From CBFDBF01 sp050287725 (lineage in GTDB: Bacteria; Pseudomonadota; Gammaproteobacteria; Chromatiales; Chromatiaceae): a DNA stretch of 64,000 nt. Of this stretch, positions 52,576-60,734 are shown in pieces. Where the stretch lies: NCBI GenBank assembly GCA_050287725.1, contig JBNKCL010000091.1, positions 12,860 to 76,859 on the forward strand, read 5' to 3'. Under the pieces are notes generated by a model. The model had not been told where the DNA came from, did no database searches, and worked only from the letters and a program-made list of their open reading frames with translations. A program made the translations under genes and the position numbers. Every line of letters begins with the position of its first letter. Within the stretch, counting starts at the first letter, position 1.

Positions 52576-52744
52576 GGGAACTTGCGGCTCGGGTTCGGTG
52601 TGTAGTCGATCAGGAAGGGGGAGTATAAAGAGCAAACGCCACCCGATTCAAGGTTATTCCATTGATATTACTAATGTTTTTTATATGCTACGGTCACCTT
52701 ATGTTCATTTGTCTTTTGTAAACTGCGTTCACGCAAAGGTTTTG

Positions 52745-52784
52745 CCGGTATGAAAAATCTCGATACCGGGATAGGTTCTATACT
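52745..52784 (+). promoter_or_regulatory. Candidate operator and -10 element for the hox operon
   Basis: CCGGTAT (52745-52751) and ATACCGG (52763-52769) form a perfect inverted repeat around an 11-bp spacer; TATACT (52779-52784) follows as a -10 candidate, with no good -35. The repeat overlies the -35 position, so an activator or repressor may bind there. It is 97 bp before hoxF. Confidence 0.45.
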
Positions 52785-52880
52785 TTCTCGGAGATCGGCA
52801 TATCCGCCGAAGAGCGCGCAGCGTCTGGGACATTTCAAGACCATTCGGGGTTTCGCTGTCGCCAATCAGGAAGGAGTCGT

Positions 52881-54674
52881 ATGACGGAGACAACGCTGGG
52901 CACCCGGGTCGATGAGTTGTTGGATCGTTGGGACCGCAGGCACGAGAATTTGCTGCAGATCCTGATCGGGCTGCAGCAGTCGTTTCTGCGTATCCCGCCT
53001 GAGGCCGTAACGAGGGTGGCGTCGGAGTTGGGTTGTTCGCGGGCGCAGGTGGAGGGGGTGATCGAGTTCTACTCCTTTCTGCATATCGACTCCCGGGGTC
53101 GCTACCAGCTCCGGTTCGCCGACAACATCATCGAGCAGATGTCCGGCAGCCGGGCGTTGATGGAACGGCTGGCGGCCCGCGTGGGGGTGGCGCCGGGTGA
53201 GATCGGGGACGCCCGCGCGAGTCTGGCGTACACCTCCTGTATCGGTCTTGGGGATCAAGGCCCAGCCGCCTTGGTGAACGGCCGTCCGCTGACCCGGCTC
53301 ACACCGGAACGGATCGACCGCATCGCCGACCTGATCATCGCCGAGATTCCGTTGGAACAGTGGCCGCCGGAGCTGTTCCGGGTGGAGGAGAACGTCCGGC
53401 GGCAGGATCTGCTGCTGGCGGCGGAGCCGCTGGAGGGGGAGGCCATCACGCGGGCCTTGGCGCTGGGGCCTGAGAATATGCTGGCGGAGCTGCAGGCCTC
53501 CGGCCTGCGGGGACGCGGCGGGGCAGGTTTCAAGACGGCCTTGAAGTGGCGTCTCTGTCATGAGGCGCCCGGCCATGAACGGGTGGTGGTCTGCAATGCG
53601 GACGAGGGCGAGCCCGGTACCTTCAAGGATCGGGTTTTGCTGCAACGCCGCGCCGGAGAGGTGTTCGAAGGGATGACGGTGTGTGCCGCCACGGTGGGGG
53701 CCAATCGCGGTTTTCTCTATCTGCGCGGTGAATATCTCTATCTGTTGCAGGGGCTGGAAGCGGAACTGCAACGCCGCCGGGAGGCGGGACTGCTGGGTCG
53801 GGATATCGGCGGCCGGGCGGGTTTCCATTTCGACATCGAGATTCACCTGGGGGCCGGCGCTTACATCTGCGGCGAGGAGTCGGCACTGCTGGAGTCACTG
53901 GAGGGAAAGCGGGGCTCTCCGCGCATCCGGCCGCCGTTTCCGGTTACCAGCGGTTATCTGGGGCGACCCACGGTGGTGAACAATGTGGAGACCCTGGTGG
54001 CCGCCGCCGGGATCGCCGCCCACGGCGCGGAGTGGTTCCGGTCGCGTGGCACCGAGGAGTCCGCCGGTACCAAGCTGCTCAGTGTCTCCGGTGACTGTAA
54101 GCATCCGGGGGTCTACGAGGTGCCGTTCGGGGTGACGGTGGAGTCGGTGCTGGCGGAGTGCGGGGCCGATGATGTGCAGGCGGTGCAGCTGGCGGGGGCT
54201 GCCGGGCGTTGCCTGCCGCCCTCCGAGTTCGGGAGAAGTATCGCCTTCGAGGATCTGGCCACCGGCGGTTCCTTCATGATCTTTAACCAGACGCGGGATC
54301 TGCTGCGCATGGTGGAGAACTTCGCCGCCTTCTTCCGGCACGAGAGTTGCGGTTTCTGTACCCCCTGTCGGGTAGGCACTTCGCAACTGGAGCTTCAGTT
54401 GCAGAAAGTGATCGTGGGGCATGCCACGCGCCGGGATATCGAACGCATGTACGCCATCGGCAGCCTGATGCGCAAGGCCAGTCACTGCGGCCTGGGACAG
54501 ACCGCCCCCAACGCGATCCTGGATACCATCGAGAAGTTTCCCAAGATCTACGCCTCGCAGCTACGTTCCACCGGGTTTGAACCGGCCTTCGATCTGGACG
54601 CCTCGCTGCAGGAGGCGCGGGAGCTCACCGGCCGGGACGATCCCGGCGCGCATCTGACGGGGGGCGGCGTATGA
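52881..54674 (+). CDS. hoxF: NAD-reducing hydrogenase, diaphorase subunit HoxF
   Basis: The 597-residue protein fuses a NuoE-like N-terminal domain (~1-150) to a NuoF-like domain. NADH and FMN sites are ASGLRGRGGAGFKTALKW and CNADEGEPGTFKDR; the [4Fe-4S] ligands are CGFCTPC with a later Cys in SHCGLGQ. The N-terminal domain keeps only one Cys near TSCIGLGDQGPAALVN, so its [2Fe-2S] cluster is absent or altered. AGGAAGGAG lies before the ATG. It overlaps hoxU by 4 bp. Confidence 0.95.
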   Translation: MTETTLGTRVDELLDRWDRRHENLLQILIGLQQSFLRIPPEAVTRVASELGCSRAQVEGVIEFYSFLHIDSRGRYQLRFADNIIEQMSGSRALMERLAARVGVAPGEIGDARASLAYTSCIGLGDQGPAALVNGRPLTRLTPERIDRIADLIIAEIPLEQWPPELFRVEENVRRQDLLLAAEPLEGEAITRALALGPENMLAELQASGLRGRGGAGFKTALKWRLCHEAPGHERVVVCNADEGEPGTFKDRVLLQRRAGEVFEGMTVCAATVGANRGFLYLRGEYLYLLQGLEAELQRRREAGLLGRDIGGRAGFHFDIEIHLGAGAYICGEESALLESLEGKRGSPRIRPPFPVTSGYLGRPTVVNNVETLVAAAGIAAHGAEWFRSRGTEESAGTKLLSVSGDCKHPGVYEVPFGVTVESVLAECGADDVQAVQLAGAAGRCLPPSEFGRSIAFEDLATGGSFMIFNQTRDLLRMVENFAAFFRHESCGFCTPCRVGTSQLELQLQKVIVGHATRRDIERMYAIGSLMRKASHCGLGQTAPNAILDTIEKFPKIYASQLRSTGFEPAFDLDASLQEARELTGRDDPGAHLTGGGV

Positions 54675-55384
54675 GCGGACAGTTCACGATCGACGGTTTG
54701 CAGATTCCGTTCGAGCGGGGCCAGACGGTCATGGATGCGGCGTTGAGTGCGGGGGTTTATATCCCGCATCTTTGCCACAATCCCGATCTGCCGCCTTCCG
54801 GAAGCTGCAAACTCTGCACCGTCAAGGTTAACGGCCGCGCCGTCTCCGCCTGCACCACCCCGGCGGCTGATGGGATGATGGTGGAGAACAACACCAAGGA
54901 GTTGATGCACGACCGCCGGCTGCTGCTCAAGCTGCTGTTCGTGGAAGGGAATCACCTGTGTCCCGGTTGTGCCAAAAGTGGCCGTTGTCAGTTGCAGGCA
55001 GTGGCCTACTATTGCAACATGCTGGCGCCGGAGTTCACCTATTTCTATCCCTTGCGGAAGGTGGACGCCTCCCATCCGGAGGTGCTGATCGATTTCAATC
55101 GCTGCATCCTCTGTCGTCTCTGTGTACGGGCCAGTCGGGAACTGGATGGTAAAAACGTGTTTGCCATCGGCGGCCGTGGGATGGGCTCGCATCTGCTGAT
55201 CAATTCTCCCAGCGGCAAGCTCGGGGACAGCGCATTCACGGCGGACGACCATGCGGCCCGGGTCTGTCCGGTGGGGGCGATCCTGCCCAAGCACCGGGGT
55301 TTCGACGTGCCCATCGGGCAACGGTTATACGATCTGGAACCGGTAAGCGTGGTGGGCGACGTGGCGAAGCACGAGGAGCGTTGA
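54671..55384 (+). CDS. hoxU: NAD-reducing hydrogenase, diaphorase small subunit HoxU
   Basis: The 237-residue protein is NuoG-N-terminal-like: [2Fe-2S] ligands in YIPHLCHNPDLPPSGSCKLC and SACTTPA, a His-Cys [4Fe-4S] region (LCPGCAKSGRCQLQAVAYYC), and the two-cluster part CILCRLCVRASRELDG with ARVCPVGAIL. It wires HoxF to the hydrogenase dimer. It is coupled to hoxF (ATGA) and ends 1 bp before hoxY. Confidence 0.94.
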   Translation: MSGQFTIDGLQIPFERGQTVMDAALSAGVYIPHLCHNPDLPPSGSCKLCTVKVNGRAVSACTTPAADGMMVENNTKELMHDRRLLLKLLFVEGNHLCPGCAKSGRCQLQAVAYYCNMLAPEFTYFYPLRKVDASHPEVLIDFNRCILCRLCVRASRELDGKNVFAIGGRGMGSHLLINSPSGKLGDSAFTADDHAARVCPVGAILPKHRGFDVPIGQRLYDLEPVSVVGDVAKHEER

Positions 55385-55385
55385 T

Positions 55386-55925
55386 ATGGCCGGCAAGGTT
55401 CGTATCGCCACCGCATCACTGGCCGGCTGTTTCGGGTGCCACATGTCGTTTCTCGATATCGACGAGCGGCTGCTGGAACTGGCGGAGCTGGTGGAGTTCG
55501 ATCGCACCCCGCTGACCGATATCAAGGAGATCGGTGAATGCGATATCGGTATCATCGAAGGAGGGGTCTGCAATGCGGAAAATGTCGAGGTGCTGCGGCA
55601 GTTCCGGCGCAACTGCAAGACCCTGATTGCGATCGGTGCCTGCGCCATTAACGGCGGGGTGCCGTCGTTGCGTAACCAATATACCCTCCGGGAGTGTCTG
55701 GACGAGTCTTACCTGCACGGTGTCGGCGTCGCCAATCCGCAGTTTCCCAACGACCCGGAGCTGCCGTTGCTGCTGAACAAGATTCATCCCATCCACGACG
55801 TGGTGTGGGTGGACTACTTCCTGCCCGGCTGTCCGCCGCCGGCGGACACCATCTGGACCTTCCTGCAGGAGCTGCTTTCCGGCAAGCCCATCGAATTCGC
55901 CTATCGGCAGATCCATTATGATTGA
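55386..55925 (+). CDS. hoxY: NAD-reducing hydrogenase, [NiFe] small subunit HoxY
   Basis: The 179-residue small subunit has the proximal [4Fe-4S] ligands: SLAGCFGCHMSFLDIDERLL, IIEGGVCNAENVEVL, IAIGACAINGGVPSLRN and LPGCPPPADTIWTFL. It passes electrons from the NiFe site to HoxFU. It has no signal peptide, consistent with a cytoplasmic enzyme. A 325-bp insertion-like gap separates it from hoxH. Confidence 0.95.
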   Translation: MAGKVRIATASLAGCFGCHMSFLDIDERLLELAELVEFDRTPLTDIKEIGECDIGIIEGGVCNAENVEVLRQFRRNCKTLIAIGACAINGGVPSLRNQYTLRECLDESYLHGVGVANPQFPNDPELPLLLNKIHPIHDVVWVDYFLPGCPPPADTIWTFLQELLSGKPIEFAYRQIHYD

Positions 55926-56250
55926 TGGGTTTCACCGCAGAGGACACGAGGTGAAGGATCTGAATGAGTGGTTCGTGTTGGATACAGGAACTTTAATACT
56001 CTCGCCAAGACGCGAAGAACGCCAAGGGAATGAGAATGCTGAATGAATATGGGATTGGAAATCAGCTCGTTGGCATTGCCGTGCCTGTTCATCAAGAGGC
56101 TTTTAGATGCGAACGATTGAATTCTTGGCGCGCTTGGCGTCTTGGCGAGAAAATATTTTTTCCTGTACCCGCTGTTTTACTGCGGAGCCTAGGAAAAAAC
56201 ACGGGGTACTCTGTGCCTTGGTGATCAATATCTGATAGAAGCATGTGAAT
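55926..56250. repeat. Repeat cassette remnant inserted between hoxY and hoxH
   Basis: The gap contains an inverted repeat: CTCGCCAAGACGCGAAGAAC... (56000-56026 region) and its near complement ...CTTGGCGTCTTGGCGAG (ending ~56150), both common in scattered gammaproteobacterial repeats. The stretch also starts with TTTCACCGCAGAGGACACGAG and carries CTGTGCCTTGGTGA near its right end, typical of the same repeats. Between the arms a short frame (56030-56095) reads NEYGIGNQLVGIAVPVHQ, recalling the N-terminus of GxxExxY proteins often linked to such repeats, then loses similarity. It is judged non-coding. Confidence 0.6.
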
Positions 56251-57768
56251 ATGTCGAAGCAAGACGAAAGAGACAGCGACGCGCTGGAGACCGCGCCGAA
56301 CCCGGAAGGGTTGAAGCGGGTGGTGATCGAACCGCTCACCCGGGTGGAGGGACACGGTAAAGTTTCTTTACTGTTGGATGATCAGAACCGGGTGCGTCAG
56401 GCGCGGCTGCATATCGTGGAGTTTCGCGGTTTCGAGAAGTTCATCCAGGGTCGTCCTTACTGGGAGGCGCCGGTGCTGGTGCAGCGGTTGTGCGGCATCT
56501 GTCCGGTGAGCCACCATCTGGCGGCCGCCAAGGCGATGGACCAGCTGGTAGGGGTGGATCAACTGAGTCCCACGGCGGAGAAGGTGCGGCGCTTGATGCA
56601 CCTGGGGCAGGTGCTGCAGTCCCACGCCTTGCACTTTTTCCATCTCGCCTCGCCCGATCTGCTGTTCGGGTACGACGATCCGGTGGTGCATCGCAACGTG
56701 CTCGGGGTGTTGGCGGAGTATCCGGAGCTCGCCCGCCAGGGGGTTTTGCTGCGCAAGTTCGGTCAGGAGGTGATCCGGGTCACCGCAGGCAAGCGGGTGC
56801 ACGGTACCGGCGCGGTTCCCGGCGGTGTCAACAAGGCGCTCAGTCCCGAAGAGCGCGACGCCCTGGCAGCGGAGATCGACCGGATCGTCGCCTGGAGCGG
56901 CGAGGCGCTGGCGTTGATAAAGCGGATCTTCTTCGAAGATCTGGAGACCAACCGCAGCTTCGCCGGTATTACTACCAATATGTTGAGTCTGTGCGGTGCC
57001 GACGGCACGCTGGATCTCTATCACGGCGGACTGCGGGCCAAGGCGCCGGACGGTAGTTTTATCTTCGACGGAGTGGATTACCGGGAGTACAACCGCTATC
57101 TGTTGGAAGAGGTGAAGCCCTGGAGTTACATGAAGTTCCCCTACATCCGTTCGCTCGGGTCGAAAGAGGGCTCCTACCGGGTCGGGCCGCTCGCCCGCAT
57201 CAATAATTGCGATCGCATCGCTACCGAGCAGGCGGAGGCGGCGCGCGCGGAGTTCCGCGCCTTTGCCGACGGCGGGCTGGTGCAATCCACCCTGGGTTAT
57301 CACTGGGCGCGCATGATCGAACTGCTCTATTGCGCCGAGGGGATTCGTGAACTGTTGTCGGATCCCGATCTCACCGGCGACGACCTCCTGTGCCGCGGTG
57401 AGTTGCGACACAAGGGGGTCGGCGTGATCGAAGCCCCGCGCGGCACCCTGTTCCATCACTACGAGATCGATGGTGACGGCCTGATCACCAAGGCCAATCT
57501 GATCGTTTCCACCACCAACAACAACCGCGCGATGAACCGCTCCATTCGCCGGGTGGCGGCCGACAACCTGGACGGCCGGGAGTTGACCGAACCGTTGCTG
57601 AACAAGATCGAGGTGGCGATCCGCGCCTACGATCCCTGTCTCTCCTGCGCCACCCATGCGCTCGGCAAGATGCCGCTGGAGTTGGAGTTGCTGGGACCGG
57701 ATGGAGAAACGCTGGACCGGCTGCGCCGGGATGGAGACGGACAGACCCACTGCGGCTGCGGGGAATGA
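56251..57768 (+). CDS. hoxH: NAD-reducing hydrogenase, [NiFe] large subunit HoxH
   Basis: The 505-residue large subunit holds the NiFe site: L1 motif RLCGICPVSHHLAAAKAMD and L2 motif DPCLSCATHALGKMPL. The HoxW protease should cut after the His of the L2 motif, removing a ~38-residue tail ending in HCGCGE. Other hallmarks are IEPLTRVEGHGKVSLLL and FRGFEKFIQGRPYWEAP. The start is the ATG at 56251; a GTG at 56245 is in frame. It overlaps hoxW by 4 bp. Confidence 0.95.
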   Translation: MSKQDERDSDALETAPNPEGLKRVVIEPLTRVEGHGKVSLLLDDQNRVRQARLHIVEFRGFEKFIQGRPYWEAPVLVQRLCGICPVSHHLAAAKAMDQLVGVDQLSPTAEKVRRLMHLGQVLQSHALHFFHLASPDLLFGYDDPVVHRNVLGVLAEYPELARQGVLLRKFGQEVIRVTAGKRVHGTGAVPGGVNKALSPEERDALAAEIDRIVAWSGEALALIKRIFFEDLETNRSFAGITTNMLSLCGADGTLDLYHGGLRAKAPDGSFIFDGVDYREYNRYLLEEVKPWSYMKFPYIRSLGSKEGSYRVGPLARINNCDRIATEQAEAARAEFRAFADGGLVQSTLGYHWARMIELLYCAEGIRELLSDPDLTGDDLLCRGELRHKGVGVIEAPRGTLFHHYEIDGDGLITKANLIVSTTNNNRAMNRSIRRVAADNLDGRELTEPLLNKIEVAIRAYDPCLSCATHALGKMPLELELLGPDGETLDRLRRDGDGQTHCGCGE

Positions 57769-58277
57769 AGCCGGCACCGTTACTGATCTTGGCCTGTGGT
57801 AATCCCTCGCGGGGGGACGATGCCTTGGGGCCGCGGCTGCTGGAACGGCTGGAGGCGGACCGGGCCGAGGGCCGCATCCCAGACCGGTTCGAGACACTGA
57901 CCGATTTCCAACTACAGATCGAACACGCCATGGACCTGGAGGGACGGTCGCTGGTGCTGTTCATAGACGCCGCGGTCTCCTGTTCCCCTCCCTTTGAGTT
58001 TACCCGGCTGCAACCACGGCAGGACCGGAGCTACAGCTCACATGCCCTCTCGCCGGCGGCGGTGCTGGCGGTATATGCGCAGATCACCGCAACCGCACCA
58101 CCTCTTGCTTTTCAGTTGGCGATTTCCGGCAGTCGGTTTGAGTTAGGAGAAGAACTATCGGCTGTTGCGGAAGATTATCTGGATGAAGCGCGTGATTTCG
58201 TATCAGGGTTGTTGTCGCATCCGGACCCTGTGTATTGGAAGAAGATGGCGGAAGGAAACATAAGTCCGACAGATTGA
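57765..58277 (+). CDS. hoxW: Hydrogenase maturation protease HoxW
   Basis: The 170-residue product has the maturation-protease N-terminus LLILACGNPSRGDDALGPRL (first metal-sensing Asp/Glu region), a central Asp (VLFIDAAVSC), and a conserved His (SYSSHALSPAAVLAVY) that bind Ni in the HoxH precursor. It removes the C-terminal tail of HoxH after Ni insertion. It overlaps hoxH (ATGA). No hyp genes are seen in this window. Confidence 0.9.
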   Translation: MKPAPLLILACGNPSRGDDALGPRLLERLEADRAEGRIPDRFETLTDFQLQIEHAMDLEGRSLVLFIDAAVSCSPPFEFTRLQPRQDRSYSSHALSPAAVLAVYAQITATAPPLAFQLAISGSRFELGEELSAVAEDYLDEARDFVSGLLSHPDPVYWKKMAEGNISPTD

Positions 58278-58317
58278 TGCGCAATATTTGTGTCAGGCAA
58301 AAGCCTCCGCATTTTTT
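58277..58317 (+). terminator. Candidate terminator after the hox operon
   Basis: ATGCG (58277-58281) pairs with CGCAT (58308-58312), enclosing a smaller AGGC-AAAA-GCCT stem (58295-58306), and is followed by a six-T run (58312-58317). The structure is bulged, so it is a weak call. Confidence 0.45.
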
Positions 58318-58350
58318 AAGTAAAACCCCCGCTCACATAACTGCTGCGCA

Positions 58351-58381
58351 CGACAGAGATTATTGTTGTGCTGCTCTGTCG
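58351..58381. promoter_or_regulatory. Inverted repeat, candidate enhancer-binding site
   Basis: CGACAGAG (58351-58358) and CTCTGTCG (58374-58381) are perfect 8-bp arms around a 15-bp spacer. They lie about 120-150 bp upstream of the sigma54 promoter at 58500, the usual distance for an activator of that sigma factor. No T tract follows, so a terminator is less likely. It is not the NifA site (TGT-N10-ACA). Confidence 0.5.
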
Positions 58382-58499
58382 AGAGATGCTTTTCCAAACT
58401 GGACTGTGACTGCGGACATATACGGCATATAACCTGCTTTTTGCGTCTTATGCCTCGTTGAGAAATCCCCCCTCTTTATTAGAAACAACAGCTTACCGT

Positions 58500-58514
58500 T
58501 GGCATGCATATTGC
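58500..58514 (+). promoter_or_regulatory. Sigma54 (RpoN) promoter of the DCCP operon
   Basis: TGGCATGCATATTGC matches the -24/-12 consensus TGGCACG-N4-TTGC with one change (C to T in the -24 box) and exactly 10 bp between GG and GC. It is 90 bp before the receptor start. A GGGGAG ribosome binding site sits 7 bp before that ATG. The other ~220 bp of the 326-bp gap from 58278 hold only the two repeats listed nearby. Confidence 0.75.
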
Positions 58515-58603
58515 CATTCCTGACAAGTTTGCTTTGCCGGCATAACAAGACTCGATAAGTGAAGCAAGCAGGCTAAAGCTGGTCCGGTTAGGGGAGTTTA
58601 AGA

Positions 58604-60646
58604 ATGAAAGAGAGTGAAGGGCGAGGATCGTTTCCTCGGGCGGGATTGTATGTGTTGCTGGTAATGATATTGATGTTTCCCGCAATCGGCATGACGCAAG
58701 AAAATAGCGAGGATGAAAAAGAAAGCAGCACCTCCACGACAGATGGGTTGAGCAAGATCGTAGTTACGGCAACAAGAACGGAGACAAAGCTCGAAGAGGT
58801 GCCTGCGAGTGTCAGCGTGATTGATGAGAAGGAGTTGGATACGGTCAAGTTCGTCGATTCGCGCCGGGAGCTGCTTAAGCGTATACCCGGTTACAGTATG
58901 ATCCGAAATCTACGTATCCCGATCGGCGGCAAAAACTATACGATTAACTTGATTGACGGGCTGGCTACCAGTTCCGCTTTTGGCAGCGGTACCATCTCGT
59001 CGCCGGAGGATACCAATACCTCCGATATCGAGCGGGTCGAGGTGGTGAGGGGGCCGGCTTCGGCGTTATACGGAAGCAACGCGTTGGGCGGTGTGATCAA
59101 TGTGATAACCCGCAAGCCGCCGCTGGAGCCGGAGTTCCGGGTGTGGGGCGAGGGCGGGATGTACGGTCGCGGCCGTGGCGGCGTGTCCGCGGCCGGCAGC
59201 GTGGATTCGTTCGGCTATTTTTTTGATGCCAACAAACTCGAGTATGACGGTTGGCAGGACCGCACGGTCAATAATCGGACTCAGGTGAGCGGCAAGGTGC
59301 TGTTCGATATCGGCGCCGATTCCACGCTTACCGTCAGGTCGGAATATCTCGACCGCTATCAGGAGAATTCGGGTTCGTTGAGCGAGGCGCAATACCATGA
59401 AGATTGGCAGCAGGCGGCGATTACGGATGCCTATAACGATGAGCAGTCAAAGTCCGCCAGCGCAAAATATGAGCTTGACCTGAGCAACCGTTCCAGCATG
59501 GAGCTCTCCTACGGGATTCGCAATGCCGTTTCCGAGGGGCCGCCGTCCTATAGTGCGACCGGGGGATTCGGCAGCAGCGATGTGACTAACCAGAATATGG
59601 TTGGGATGTACAGGCACAGCTTCGATTTTTACCGCTCGCAGTTGATCGCGGGCGTCGATTTGCAACATAGCGCATCGGATTCGACCACTTATGCCGGGCG
59701 TACAACCGACACCGCGATCGCGCAACAGTGGGACGTTGTCGCGAAAGTCGCATCACCATTCTTTCAGTACGAGATTTCACCGACCGAGAGAATACGTCTG
59801 TCGGTGGGGGCGCGTTACGACCACATCGGCTATTCCGCATCCGGCTACAAGGTATCCCATGGGGTGACGACAAACTACGATGAGGGCATAACTTTTGCCC
59901 ATGTAAGTCCCAAGGCTGGAATTACCGTTGATCTTGGTCATGCTCAGAGTCTCTGGCTGAGCTATGGGCAGGGGTTTGTCGTGCCCAGCCGTACCTATCT
60001 GTTCGTCGGGAGTCGCGGTTACGACCCGAATCCGGATCTGAAGCCGGAGAAGGCGGAGGATTTCGAAATCGGATTGCGTGGCAAGTTGCTGGAGTCGCGG
60101 CTCGACTACGACATTACCGTTTACCGCACCAATATTACAGACATGTTGGTGGCGGATGACGTTCTCGAACTTTATGTGAATGCCGGTGAGGTACGGGTGC
60201 AGGGGGTTGAGACCACGATCGGTTACACTCTGAACAAGCATTGGCGTTTTGATATCACGCACACCTACGCGGACAACGAATATCTGGAATTCGTCAGCGG
60301 CACCACCGATTACAGCGGCAATACCATGAACGCATCTCCGAAACATCATCTGGATGCCCGTGCGACCTGGATGCCGATGCCTGGCTTGGCGGCGGAACTG
60401 GAGTGGAACCGCATCAGCAGTTATTACACCAGTGATACCAATGACGATCCGCAAGGGAGAGCGGAGCGCCCGGATCTGTTCAATCTGCGCGTGTCCTACA
60501 CAGATGGCTCGTGGGCGATCTGGGGCCATGTGCTGAATATCATGGACAGCAAATATGCAGAGCGGGTCTCTTACGGGTCATCCGGGCGGTCATATGACGT
60601 CGGTGGCCCGAGAACGATCTATGCAGGTCTTTCTTATACGTTTTGA
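58604..60646 (+). CDS. TonB-dependent outer-membrane receptor
   Basis: The 680-residue product has a signal peptide (hydrophobic residues ~14-30), a TonB box (KIVVTATRTETKLEEVPASV), a plug domain (IERVEVVRGPASALYGSNAL and GGVINVITRKPP), and a beta-barrel ending in GPRTIYAGLSYTF with the terminal aromatic. It imports an unknown ligand such as a metal chelate, cobalamin or siderophore. It heads a run with a His-rich membrane protein, polyferredoxin and DCCP. Confidence 0.93.
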   Translation: MKESEGRGSFPRAGLYVLLVMILMFPAIGMTQENSEDEKESSTSTTDGLSKIVVTATRTETKLEEVPASVSVIDEKELDTVKFVDSRRELLKRIPGYSMIRNLRIPIGGKNYTINLIDGLATSSAFGSGTISSPEDTNTSDIERVEVVRGPASALYGSNALGGVINVITRKPPLEPEFRVWGEGGMYGRGRGGVSAAGSVDSFGYFFDANKLEYDGWQDRTVNNRTQVSGKVLFDIGADSTLTVRSEYLDRYQENSGSLSEAQYHEDWQQAAITDAYNDEQSKSASAKYELDLSNRSSMELSYGIRNAVSEGPPSYSATGGFGSSDVTNQNMVGMYRHSFDFYRSQLIAGVDLQHSASDSTTYAGRTTDTAIAQQWDVVAKVASPFFQYEISPTERIRLSVGARYDHIGYSASGYKVSHGVTTNYDEGITFAHVSPKAGITVDLGHAQSLWLSYGQGFVVPSRTYLFVGSRGYDPNPDLKPEKAEDFEIGLRGKLLESRLDYDITVYRTNITDMLVADDVLELYVNAGEVRVQGVETTIGYTLNKHWRFDITHTYADNEYLEFVSGTTDYSGNTMNASPKHHLDARATWMPMPGLAAELEWNRISSYYTSDTNDDPQGRAERPDLFNLRVSYTDGSWAIWGHVLNIMDSKYAERVSYGSSGRSYDVGGPRTIYAGLSYTF

Positions 60647-60734
60647 AGTTGCTGTAAACAAAGAATGGTCTGAGGTTGCACGGGTTTTATAACGCTTCAG
60701 GCCAAGTCCAGGTTTATTGCTTGGGGATAATAAT

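Noticed and set aside
56030..56224. A 64-codon frame between hoxY and hoxH as a real gene
   Set aside because: Only its first ~20 residues recall GxxExxY proteins; the rest is the repeat arm, and there is no ribosome binding site.
58480..58520. Fur or NikR box before the TonB receptor
   Set aside because: No 19-bp Fur-like palindrome or GTATGA-N16-TCATAC was found; the segment fits a sigma54 promoter much better.
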